This document shows positions 1-6,329 of a stretch of 6,601 bases of DNA, piece after piece. A program made the position numbers and the translations under genes. The notes under the pieces are model-generated. The model did no database searches, was not told the DNA's origin, and saw only the letters and a program-made list of their open reading frames with translations. Location: contig CAZKOF010000075.1 in assembly GCA_964554335.1 (NCBI GenBank), forward strand, positions 1 through 6,601, read 5' to 3'. Each line of letters starts with the position of its first letter. Position 1 is the stretch's first letter. This stretch comes from UBA3263 sp964554335 (lineage in GTDB: Bacteria > Bacteroidota > Bacteroidia > Bacteroidales > Muribaculaceae).

Positions 1-373
1 CCATGATGTCACGATACTTCCACAAAGTGCGCGCGTCGGGCACGTCATCAACGGTATGAATGCCGAGAAAGCTGCGGAAACTCAGGCGGTCAACTATCTG
101 ATATTCGGCCTGCTCGTCACTCAAGCCATAAAGGCGTTGAAGAACGAGGACTTTGAAAACGAACACCGGGTCGAGAGGCCGGCGACCGGCATTGTTTTTC
201 CGGTTGCGGTTTACAAGTGCTTCTTCCAAGGTGGTGCGGAACACCTCGAAATCAACAATCTTATCAAGCTGTTCCAAAGGATTGCCCAATTTCATCAGCT
301 CAGACACTGACTTTTCATTCTCGAAGAGAGACTCCGACGCTATATTTTTGTGAAACTTCCTACCGTTAGACAT
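1..373 (-). CDS. IS5-family transposase, N-terminal part (runs off the left edge)
   Basis: The leftward reading frame starts at the ATG at 373-371 and gives 124 residues before the window ends. They form the N-terminal (DUF772/InsH-type) domain of an IS5-family DDE transposase. Recognisable blocks are NPLEQLDKIVDFEVFR (about 31-46), AGRRPLDPVFVFKVLVLQRL (about 62-81), LSDEQAEYQIVDRLSFRSFL (84-103) and VPDARTLWKYRD near residues 111-122. The catalytic DDE residues lie further on and are not in the window, so it is unknown whether the gene is intact. The start is supported by a Bacteroidota promoter 18 bases upstream (-7 at 392-399) and by an AT-rich leader. No stop or frameshift is seen in the visible part. 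Family identity is recognised from memory of the conserved motif; the subgroup is not determined. Confidence 0.9.
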   Translation of the reverse strand, partial: MSNGRKFHKNIASESLFENEKSVSELMKLGNPLEQLDKIVDFEVFRTTLEEALVNRNRKNNAGRRPLDPVFVFKVLVLQRLYGLSDEQAEYQIVDRLSFRSFLGIHTVDDVPDARTLWKYRDIM

Positions 374-391
374 AAGTAATTTTTCTTTATG

Positions 392-423
392 CAAAGATAC
401 AAATTATTTTTCTAATTTACAAG
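392..423 (-). promoter_or_regulatory. Transposase promoter, Bacteroidota type
   Basis: Reading leftward, a CTTG at 423-420 is followed after 20 bases by TATCTTTG at 399-392. This matches the TAnnTTTG -7 element with its TTTG-like -33 element. The transposase ATG begins 18 bases further on. The same arrangement is conserved in the matching segment at 6571-6601. Confidence 0.65.
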
Positions 424-426
424 CGC

Positions 427-459
427 TTAATTTATAGAAGTTCCCTTAAAAATTCTCAT
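427..459 (-). pseudogene. Possible 5' remnant of a gene interrupted by the IS
   Basis: An ATG at 459-457 sits about 38 bases after the predicted start of the 504-534 promoter, in an A/C-rich leader typical of Bacteroidota translation starts. The frame reads only M-R-I-F-K-G-T-S-I-N before TAA at 429-427. From about the fourth codon it lies inside the inferred IS end. The likely reading is that an IS landed a few codons into a gene transcribed leftward, leaving only the start. The identity of the lost gene cannot be told from three or four codons. Alternatively the ATG is chance, and the promoter's gene was removed entirely. Confidence 0.35.
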
Positions 460-503
460 ACTTGGTTGTGTTTATTTGTGTGTGATTTATGTGAATTACG
501 CGG

Positions 504-534
504 CAAAGTTACGGAAAAAATTTTTATCGGCAAA
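504..534 (-). promoter_or_regulatory. Strong leftward promoter without an intact gene
   Basis: Reading leftward, TTTG (534-531), a 19-base spacer and TAACTTTG (511-504) make a full match to the Bacteroidota housekeeping promoter. It lies just after the queA stop. Transcription would start near 497 and run through an A/C-rich leader of about 38 bases to an ATG at 459-457, then straight into the IS. No other complete gene lies downstream, so it now probably reads into the transposase. It was presumably built for a gene that the IS interrupted or displaced. Confidence 0.65.
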
Positions 535-540
535 AAAATC

Positions 541-1731
541 TCAGTCAAGTAGCAGGCATGCGTCGCCGTAGCTGAGAAACCTATAATCGGAATTTGCGAG
601 AGCGTGGTTATATAAGGTGCGCCAGTCAGGGCCGATAAATGCACTTACCAGAAGAAGTAAGGTGGACTTTGGCTGGTGGAAATTAGTTATGATGCCGTCA
701 ACGACTTTGTAGTCATAACCCGGTGCGATGATGACGCGTGTTGAGGTAACGAGGCGTTCTCCACATACCCCGGCAAGTGCTTTCAGGGCGTCGCGGCGAC
801 TCAGCCGGGGATGTTCCGATGCGTAGGGATACCATTGCGGCAACTCGGTTATTGATTTGCCCTGCGTGGCGAGGCATCCGAGATGATAGAGGCTTTCGAG
901 GGTGCGCACCGAAGTGGTGCCTACCGCTATCACCGGTCTGTCGGTTTCAGCGAGTTCTTCGATGAGCCGGCGGTCAACGCTGATGAACTCGCTATGCATC
1001 TCATGGTCTCCAATCTGTTCGCACTTTACGGGTTGGAACGTCCCGGCGCCGACATGCAGGGTCAGTTCGCGCCGGTGCATACCTGCGTTATCCACGGCCT
1101 GTAGAAGTTCGGGCGTAAAGTGGAGTCCGGCAGTTGGCGCGGCAACAGAGCCGTCGATTCGCGAGAATACTGTCTGATAATCGTCGGCGTCGCTCTTTTC
1201 GGTTGCACGGTTGAGATATGGGGGAATCGGCAGTTCACCGGCGGCGGCGATGATTTCTGCAAATGTCATGGTCCCGGTCCACGTGAACCTGATAATTGAG
1301 GCGTTCCCAACCTTTTCGACGCGTTCCGCAGTCAGTATGTCGTTGTAGACCATGCCTGTCAACTGCCCTTCTTTCCAGCGTTTGCTATTCCCTATAAAGC
1401 ATTGCCACTCAACGCCTTCGGCGCCGGTGCGCGCGAAGTTCACAGCATAGTCGGCAGGAGTGACAGGTTCAAGACAGAAAATCTCGATCAGTGCTCCGCT
1501 CTCCTTTCGGAAACGCAACCGCGCGTTGATTACCCTCGTGTTGTTATAGATAAGCAGAGAGCCGGTTGGAAGCAGCGACGGCAGCTTATTGAAAATGTGG
1601 TCTTCAAGCACTCCGTCCCGGCGATGCACAAGGAGCTTGCATCGGTCGCGTTCCTGGAGGGGGTGTTTTGCAATGCGCTCGTCGGGGAGCGTGTAGTTAT
1701 ATTCGTCTATGTTGATTTCCTGAGGGTTCAT
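541..1731 (-). CDS. queA: S-adenosylmethionine:tRNA ribosyltransferase-isomerase (QueA)
   Basis: QueA transfers and isomerises the ribosyl part of S-adenosylmethionine onto preQ1 at the wobble base (G34) of GUN-anticodon tRNAs, giving epoxyqueuosine, the penultimate step of queuosine synthesis in the cytoplasm. The 396-residue product carries the family motifs in order: YNYTLPDERIAKHP (11-24), NNTRVINARL (63-72), GELPIPPYL (165-173), DYQTVFSR with GSVAAPTAGLHFT (184-206), HVGAGTFQPV (226-235), MHSE (245-248), AVGTTSVRTLES (269-280) and NFHQPKSTLLLLVSAFIG (350-367). It is about 40 residues longer than the E. coli enzyme (about 356), mostly through an insert after residue 280, as I recall for Bacteroidota versions. 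Its ATG overlaps the stop of the preceding murF/alr gene (ATGA), so translation is probably coupled. It is the last gene of the operon. Confidence 0.97.
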   Translation of the reverse strand: MNPQEINIDEYNYTLPDERIAKHPLQERDRCKLLVHRRDGVLEDHIFNKLPSLLPTGSLLIYNNTRVINARLRFRKESGALIEIFCLEPVTPADYAVNFARTGAEGVEWQCFIGNSKRWKEGQLTGMVYNDILTAERVEKVGNASIIRFTWTGTMTFAEIIAAAGELPIPPYLNRATEKSDADDYQTVFSRIDGSVAAPTAGLHFTPELLQAVDNAGMHRRELTLHVGAGTFQPVKCEQIGDHEMHSEFISVDRRLIEELAETDRPVIAVGTTSVRTLESLYHLGCLATQGKSITELPQWYPYASEHPRLSRRDALKALAGVCGERLVTSTRVIIAPGYDYKVVDGIITNFHQPKSTLLLLVSAFIGPDWRTLYNHALANSDYRFLSYGDACLLLD

Positions 1732-3965
1732 TCTCGATAATATACGCGTTTTACACGCGGAGAAACAGATGTTAATACTTCGTAAGGAATAGTTGAAAGT
1801 TTGTCGCTGACATCACTTACGGGAAGATTTTCACCGAAAAATTCAACCGAGGTGCCGACTTCGACTCCTGTGGCGTCAGTGATGTCTATCATGCAGGCAT
1901 CCATGCAGATATTGCCGACAATCGGACACAAAGAGCCGTTTATCCATACGTTTCCGTTCCCGTTGCCGAGATGACGGTCGAGGCCGTCGGCATATCCGAC
2001 GGGAACCGTTGCAATCCGCGAGGGACGGTTGAGAATGGTACGACGGCCGTAACCGATTGAAGTTCCTGCCGGCCATTCCTTTATGGATATTATGATTGAA
2101 CGGAGGGTAGACACCGTGCGCAGCCCGCGGGTTTCGTCAACCCCTATGGTGTCAATGCCGTAGAGGCTGATTCCGAGACGGACCATTTCGAATTGCCATT
2201 GCGGGAACCTGGCGATACCGGCCGAGTTGAGAATGTGGCGTTTGAACCCGTAACCGAGCTCTGATTTCATTTCTGAACAAATTGACGTGAACAAATTGAG
2301 CTGGCCGAGGGTGTAGTCGTCCATGTCGAGGCAATCAGACGTTGCCAGATGAGAGAAGACGGATTCAACGTGCACCACATCGGTATTCTTCAGGCGTTCA
2401 CAAAGTCCGGAGATGTTGTCTTCAAGAAATCCGAGGCGGTGCATTCCTGTGTCGAACTTGATGTGGATCGGATAGTTATGAATGCCGCGCTTGCTGCCTT
2501 CGCGTATAATTTCGTCGAGCATCTCTAAACTGAACACTTCAGGTTCCAAACGGTTTGAAAAAAGAGAGTCGTAGTTAGTTACTTTGGGGTTCAGCGCCAT
2601 TATCGGCATAGTTATTCCTGCCCGCCTAAGCTCCTCGCCTTCGTCGACTACGGCTACGGCGAGATATGTTGCACCCTGGCTTTGGAGGGTTTTTGCAAGC
2701 TCAAATGCCCCGGCTCCATAGCCTGAGGCTTTGACCATGCACACAATTCCCGTGGTCGGCTTCAGCAAAGCGCGGAAATGGTTGAAGTTATGGACTATCG
2801 CGTCGAGATTGACTTCGAGGACGGTTTCATGATGGCGGGCCTGAAGTTGTTCGCCGAAAGTCGCGACTGCCCCACCCTCCTCGCCTTTTACGAGTATGAG
2901 TTCGTTGGCGAAGTCGCTGACCGAGATTGAGGCGAGAAATTGTTCACGCGTCATTCCGCCGTTACCGATATAAATGAGTCGGTCAACACCGGGTATTTCG
3001 GGAGATACGTCGGCGTCGCGGAGAGTATCGAGGATGACCGTTACTTTACGGTCGGGGGTGCGACGGCGCATCACGAAGTCAATGGCCGAGGCAAGCGAGA
3101 AGGAGTCGCAGGTAAATCTGTCGGTAATAATCGTGCAGTTATTGACGCCGTCGCTGGCATTGAGGCGAGTGTGCAGGGGTCGCACAATTTCATCTTTAAG
3201 ACAGGCGCCATAGAGTCTTAATGTCTCGAGTGTGAGCAAACGGTCGCGTTCCATCCAATCGGCTGATTCAGGAATAGCGACGGCTATTTTCATAACAACA
3301 GGCGGCACATGGCGGTCAACCGCATCTTGTAGTTCCGCGGGGTAGACAATATGGGCGGCATTGCGGGCCAGCTTCATGGTCTCGCAGATCTTTTCTTCAT
3401 CGTTGGCGAAAGTTTCGGAGTCACTGACGCTTTCAATCCCTGTAATTACAACGGTCCGGGGACGGATAATCGCCTCAAGCCGGTCCATTTCACCGGGTTG
3501 AGATATTCCGGCTTCGACAATGGCGAACCTGGCGTTACGATCAAGCCCCGCCATTGCTTGCGGAACGCCAATCTGCGAGTTCCAGCTGCGTGGTGACCGT
3601 GTGGTGCGGCCGATAGTCGCGAGGGATTCGGCAAGCCATTCTTTAACTATGGTTTTGCCTCGCGAGCCGCATACGGCAATCATTTCGCCCTGCAGTGCGC
3701 TGCGGGCTTCCGCCCCCAACTGTTGAAGAGCTGCCAATGTGTTATCGACTCTGATGAATTCTGCATCTATGCCCTCCGGAATCTCTTCAACAACGAAGAG
3801 TCCAACGCCTCGGGAGGCCAGTTCCGGGATATATTTATGGCCGTCGTTGTTGGGCGTATGGAGAGCAAAAAAAACGGTACGCTCCGGAATGCGCAGCGAC
3901 CGCGAATCAGTCAGGATAATGTCCCGGTGCTGACGCTCAATCCGTTCCAGAATTGGAGTGTTCAT
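1728..3965 (-). CDS. alr: MurF-alanine racemase fusion protein, MurF half apparently degenerate
   Basis: This 745-residue protein has a MurF-like N-terminal half (about 1-375) and a complete PLP-dependent alanine racemase (about 378-745), a fusion typical of Bacteroidota. The racemase supplies D-alanine for peptidoglycan. It keeps the PLP lysine (K412 in CMVKASGYG), IKFDTGMHRLGF (502-513), R596 in RLGISLYG, the catalytic tyrosine Y639 (SIGYGRR), VPVGYADGLDR (654-664), GNICMD (684-689) and the YEVLTSVSPRVKRVY end. MurF would ligate D-Ala-D-Ala to the UDP-MurNAc-tripeptide. Its P-loop reads GSRGKT (100-105) where GSNGKT is usual. SPRSWNSQIGVP (124-135) and EAGIS (151-155) remain, but the NIGxAH and DxYN motifs are altered, and the central domain is short. 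The racemase is very likely active; the ligase is doubtful. The gene starts 4 bases after holA and overlaps queA by 4. Confidence 0.95.
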   Translation of the reverse strand: MNTPILERIERQHRDIILTDSRSLRIPERTVFFALHTPNNDGHKYIPELASRGVGLFVVEEIPEGIDAEFIRVDNTLAALQQLGAEARSALQGEMIAVCGSRGKTIVKEWLAESLATIGRTTRSPRSWNSQIGVPQAMAGLDRNARFAIVEAGISQPGEMDRLEAIIRPRTVVITGIESVSDSETFANDEEKICETMKLARNAAHIVYPAELQDAVDRHVPPVVMKIAVAIPESADWMERDRLLTLETLRLYGACLKDEIVRPLHTRLNASDGVNNCTIITDRFTCDSFSLASAIDFVMRRRTPDRKVTVILDTLRDADVSPEIPGVDRLIYIGNGGMTREQFLASISVSDFANELILVKGEEGGAVATFGEQLQARHHETVLEVNLDAIVHNFNHFRALLKPTTGIVCMVKASGYGAGAFELAKTLQSQGATYLAVAVVDEGEELRRAGITMPIMALNPKVTNYDSLFSNRLEPEVFSLEMLDEIIREGSKRGIHNYPIHIKFDTGMHRLGFLEDNISGLCERLKNTDVVHVESVFSHLATSDCLDMDDYTLGQLNLFTSICSEMKSELGYGFKRHILNSAGIARFPQWQFEMVRLGISLYGIDTIGVDETRGLRTVSTLRSIIISIKEWPAGTSIGYGRRTILNRPSRIATVPVGYADGLDRHLGNGNGNVWINGSLCPIVGNICMDACMIDITDATGVEVGTSVEFFGENLPVSDVSDKLSTIPYEVLTSVSPRVKRVYYRE

Positions 3966-3969
3966 CTGT

Positions 3970-4995
3970 TCAGTTCAAAATTAGGAATATAAGCTCACGC
4001 AGCAGGTCATATTCGTTGAGCCGCGAGCCGATACCTTTGGCTTTGACATCGAATTTCCGGCAAGCGGAAATAGCGCTGATGACCTGACGGGCGTTATACA
4101 TTCGCATGGCCGACATTACGCGACGCACGTCGGCGCTGCCGGGACGCGAACCGATAGCTCCGGCAATTCCTGACTCAGACTTTTCGGGAGCATAGAACGC
4201 GAGGAGCATCTTTGCGAAAAAATTAAATAGCGTAGCTCCGGTAACAATAGCGGGGTTCGGCTTCGGGTTCAGACGGAAATATTCGACTATGCGGTAACAC
4301 TTGGCCGCGTCGCGCCGCCCGATAGCGTCTACAAGCTCAAAATTATTGTAGTCTTTGCTGACGCCTATGAGCTTCTCAACGACCTGCGGAGTGATTGAGG
4401 CGCCTTTTGGGAGTACCAGAGTCAGCTTGCGCACCTCATTGACAATGCGGCTGAGGTCTGTGCCGACATGGTCAATCATCATGGCTTTTGCCTTCGGGTC
4501 AATGCTGAGGCCCGCGGCGGAAGCCAGTTCCTCGAGTTTCGGGCCAATCTGGCTTTCCCACAATTTCGCCGAGTTGAAAATCACGCCCTTTGAGCCTTTG
4601 ACCGCGTTCATGAACGGTGCGCCCGTGAGCACGGCGCCGCGACCAATGATGACAAGTACAGTCCGGGGGTTCGGACGTTTTGCATACTCAACGAGAGCGT
4701 TGAGGAAATCAGCCTTTCGCCCGACGGCCTGCATCTCTTTGACAATGACAACCTGACGTTTGGCCATCATCGGGTAGCGCAGACACGCGTCGATGACTAC
4801 GTCAGGCTCAACCTGCGGACCATATAATACATAAAGATTGAAGTCTTTCTCTTCATCGGGAACCAAAGCCTCGAAATCCTTTACCAGCTCGTCAATATAG
4901 TATGCCTCCTCACCATGTATGACATAGACAGGCGCCGGGTTACCGGCCTGCAGTTGCCGGCGGATATCTTTGAATGTGGGTTGCGATGGTGCCAT
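3970..4995 (-). CDS. holA: DNA polymerase III subunit delta (HolA)
   Basis: HolA is the delta subunit of the clamp loader. It opens the beta sliding clamp so that it can be loaded on primed DNA at the replication fork. The 341-residue product has usual family length. It shows PVYVIHGEEAYYIDEL (22-37) at the start of the AAA+-like fold, with no functional Walker A as expected for delta. It also shows RYPMMAKRQVVIVKEMQ (73-89), LSRIVNEVRKLTL (181-193) of the second domain, NNFELVDAIGRRD (217-229), and a helical C-terminal collar domain with KGIGS (320-324) and LLRELIFLIL (331-340). The ATG at 4995-4993 lies about 25 bases after a predicted transcription start. It is the first gene of the leftward operon; murF/alr begins 4 bases after its stop. 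Confidence 0.95.
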   Translation of the reverse strand: MAPSQPTFKDIRRQLQAGNPAPVYVIHGEEAYYIDELVKDFEALVPDEEKDFNLYVLYGPQVEPDVVIDACLRYPMMAKRQVVIVKEMQAVGRKADFLNALVEYAKRPNPRTVLVIIGRGAVLTGAPFMNAVKGSKGVIFNSAKLWESQIGPKLEELASAAGLSIDPKAKAMMIDHVGTDLSRIVNEVRKLTLVLPKGASITPQVVEKLIGVSKDYNNFELVDAIGRRDAAKCYRIVEYFRLNPKPNPAIVTGATLFNFFAKMLLAFYAPEKSESGIAGAIGSRPGSADVRRVMSAMRMYNARQVISAISACRKFDVKAKGIGSRLNEYDLLRELIFLILN

Positions 4996-5011
4996 GATGA
5001 AAAAAAATGCG

Positions 5012-5019
5012 TACTTTTG
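5012..5019 (+). promoter_or_regulatory. -7 element for the HsdR-N-like gene
   Basis: The rightward TACTTTTG at 5012-5019 fits TAnnTTTG. Transcription would begin near 5025, so the in-frame ATG at 5007 lies upstream of the mRNA and the ATG at 5052 is the real start. The -33 element is weak or absent. Confidence 0.55.
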
Positions 5020-5026
5020 CGGAGGT

Positions 5027-5034
5027 CAAAGTTA
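5027..5034 (-). promoter_or_regulatory. -7 element for the holA operon
   Basis: The leftward TAACTTTG at 5034-5027 matches TAnnTTTG exactly. The holA ATG follows 31 bases later, giving a leader of about 25 bases. No good TTTG is present at the expected -33 distance, so the promoter rests on the -7 element alone. Confidence 0.55.
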
Positions 5035-5051
5035 CTAATTTTCTGCGAAAC

Positions 5052-5534
5052 ATGCCCGCTACGGACCAAAAAAATTGCATTGTTCCTCTCTGCCTTCCGC
5101 CGAGGGAGATTCCACTGCGCCGCAATTCGCGCGGCAATATAGAGGTCTATGACCCGTTGCGCCATAAGTGGCTTTTTCTGACTCCTGAGGAATGGGTCCG
5201 TCAGCACTTTGTTGCTCATCTCGTTGGCGACAGGGGCTATCCTCCGCAGTTGATGGCCAATGAGGTCACGGTGAATTTAAATGGTCTGACGCGACGCTGC
5301 GACAGCGTTGTATGGCGCCGTACAGATGGTTCTCCCCTCGTAATCATCGAATATAAGGCCCCGTCGGTTGAACTTACGCGCAAAGTGTTCGACCAGATTG
5401 TGCGCTATAATATGGTTTTGCGCGCGCCATATCTCATTATCAGCAACGGAATGGTCCACTATTGTTGTTCGGTAGACTGCGATGCCGGCACGTATGAATT
5501 TCTTGCCGATATTCCCGTTTATTCGAGTCTCTGA
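5052..5534 (+). CDS. HsdR N-terminal-like PD-(D/E)XK protein
   Basis: This 160-residue protein resembles the isolated N-terminal domain of type I restriction subunit HsdR (HSDR_N family) as found in many Bacteroidota genomes. Visible features are YDPLRHKWLFLTPEEWVRQH (33-52), RRCDSVVW (81-88), VIIEYKAP (97-104), FDQIVRYN (113-120) and YLIISNG (127-133). D84, E100 and K102 make an apparently complete D-x15-ExK nuclease core, with Q115 as a likely accessory residue. There is no helicase domain, no specificity or methylase subunit nearby, and the length fits the stand-alone family, so it is not a broken restriction gene. The physiological role is unknown; DNA or RNA cleavage is only inferred from the fold. 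The start at 5052 is chosen over 5007 because a predicted -7 element covers 5012-5019. The 3' end overlaps the convergent lipoprotein gene by 16 bases. Confidence 0.85.
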   Translation: MPATDQKNCIVPLCLPPREIPLRRNSRGNIEVYDPLRHKWLFLTPEEWVRQHFVAHLVGDRGYPPQLMANEVTVNLNGLTRRCDSVVWRRTDGSPLVIIEYKAPSVELTRKVFDQIVRYNMVLRAPYLIISNGMVHYCCSVDCDAGTYEFLADIPVYSSL

Positions 5535-6229
5535 ACGCGCCGAACCACACCGGCCGTGTCAACCTCGACGAGGCATGGCGTCGACAATACAATGCCTTTC
5601 AATTCCAGCGGGGCTTCGGGCATCAACCCTCGTGTCCATGTAGCCGAATCCCGGTTTGTATACAGACGCCACTGGCTGATGTCGCCGGAGATGTAGACGT
5701 CGCGAACCGGAATGGTATCGGCTTTGGCGTACTTGCGGATAGAATCGATTACCGCAGGTTTGCGTTCCATGGTTGACGAAGTGAAGAACCAGATTCCATG
5801 GGGTCCGAAAGTAGCCACTGAGTCCATGCGCATTACCAACTCTATATTGCCGACTTTAGGCCATTCGCTGACGGTCGTGTCGGCAATAGCGGTAGTCACA
5901 CGCAAATCCGAGTCCTCGATGTAGAGGCTATCCGACTTGCCACGAAGCTCGACATCCATTCCATTTATAACAGGAAAGGAGGCTATCAGGAGCTTCTTGG
6001 CATTGAACAGTTCTATAGTAGTGGTATCGGTGCCGGTTCCGGAGAATTCGAATTTTCCGTCGATGGCAGCAAGGCGGATGACCGTGCGGTCTCCATTGTC
6101 CGTAAGATACACCACAGTCATTTCCTGGGTGCCGATTGACGGCACGTCGACATTGACACGAAACGTTTTATTGCCGCCACACGATGAGAGCAGCAATACC
6201 GGTATTGCAAGATATAATAACTTCGTCAT
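5519..6229 (-). CDS. DUF4369-like lipoprotein with cysteine-less thioredoxin-like domain
   Basis: The 236-residue product begins with a lipoprotein signal peptide: K3, a hydrophobic stretch 4-14, and the lipobox LSSC with C17 as the lipidated residue. No acidic surface-export signal follows the cysteine (GGNKTF), so a periplasm-facing anchor is more likely. Residues about 23-98 look like DUF4369, a beta-rich domain with the pattern VYLTDNGDRTVIRLAAIDGK followed by FEFSG. Residues about 144-236 resemble a thioredoxin fold: GIWFFTSS (145-152) where the redox strand would be, then a helix, a second strand (VRDVYISGD), and TPCLVEVD (217-224) as the likely cis-proline segment. The CxxC is replaced by TMER. 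The start at 6229, not the in-frame ATG at 6298, is required by the signal peptide and by the promoter at 6238-6245. Function is unknown; the domain calls are moderate. Confidence 0.8.
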   Translation of the reverse strand: MTKLLYLAIPVLLLSSCGGNKTFRVNVDVPSIGTQEMTVVYLTDNGDRTVIRLAAIDGKFEFSGTGTDTTTIELFNAKKLLIASFPVINGMDVELRGKSDSLYIEDSDLRVTTAIADTTVSEWPKVGNIELVMRMDSVATFGPHGIWFFTSSTMERKPAVIDSIRKYAKADTIPVRDVYISGDISQWRLYTNRDSATWTRGLMPEAPLELKGIVLSTPCLVEVDTAGVVRRVQRLE

Positions 6230-6237
6230 AACGACTG

Positions 6238-6245
6238 CAAAAATA
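6238..6245 (-). promoter_or_regulatory. -7 element of the lipoprotein gene
   Basis: The leftward TATTTTTG at 6245-6238 matches TAnnTTTG. Only 8 bases separate it from the ATG at 6229, so the mRNA would have almost no leader. A TTTT at 6270-6267, 21 bases upstream, is a weak -33 candidate. Confidence 0.55.
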
Positions 6246-6284
6246 CGGAAAAAATCTTGCCTGCGTAAAAAACGGCAAAAAAAA

Positions 6285-6316
6285 TTTGCACATGTCAAAA
6301 ATCCTGTCTAACTTGT
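6285..6316 (+). promoter_or_regulatory. Probable tRNA-Ser promoter
   Basis: TTTG at 6285-6288 is followed after 20 bases by TAACTTGT at 6309-6316, close to TAnnTTTG. Transcription would start near 6322, about 8 bases before the mature tRNA. It is divergent from the lipoprotein promoter. Confidence 0.5.
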
Positions 6317-6329
6317 GCACTCACAATTC

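Larger units (their letters stand above)
1..450 (-). mobile_element. 5' end of an IS5-family insertion sequence (partial)
   Basis: The element holds the transposase 5' region plus about 77 bases of AT-rich upstream sequence. The outer boundary is inferred. Reversed, positions 393-450 match 6544-6601 at the other edge of the window at 44 of 58 positions without gaps, and the match fades outside (4 of 10 over 451-460). This places the IS terminus near 445-450. The terminal segment, read from the end inward, is close to TTTAAGGGAACTTC followed by TATAAATTAA. The other terminus and any target duplication lie outside the window, so the exact inverted repeat cannot be fixed. Confidence 0.7.

Noticed and set aside
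56..310. Rightward open frame of 84 codons at the left end
   Set aside because: It is antisense to the transposase, whose reverse-strand frame gives clear IS5-family motifs.
511..530. Possible terminator hairpin after queA
   Set aside because: The A and T runs are flanked by CGG on both sides and not by complementary CGG and CCG, so no stable GC-closed stem forms; the stretch is better explained as the promoter spacer.
1402..1740. Rightward open frame of 112 codons opposite queA
   Set aside because: It lies wholly antisense to a confidently identified gene, has no recognisable domain and no promoter; it is a codon-bias shadow.
4355..4756. Rightward open frame of 133 codons opposite holA
   Set aside because: It is low-complexity, Ser/Thr/Arg-rich sequence fully antisense to holA, without start signals.
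5007..5051. Upstream in-frame ATG extending the HsdR-N-like protein by 15 residues
   Set aside because: The ATG lies ahead of the predicted -7 element (5012-5019), and the extra residues add no family similarity.
5052..5534. Part of a type I restriction-modification locus
   Set aside because: No helicase, specificity or methylase gene is present, and the protein has the length of the stand-alone family.
6230..6298. Upstream in-frame ATG extending the lipoprotein by 23 residues
   Set aside because: The extension would bury the signal peptide behind an Arg/Phe-rich segment and crosses the predicted promoter.
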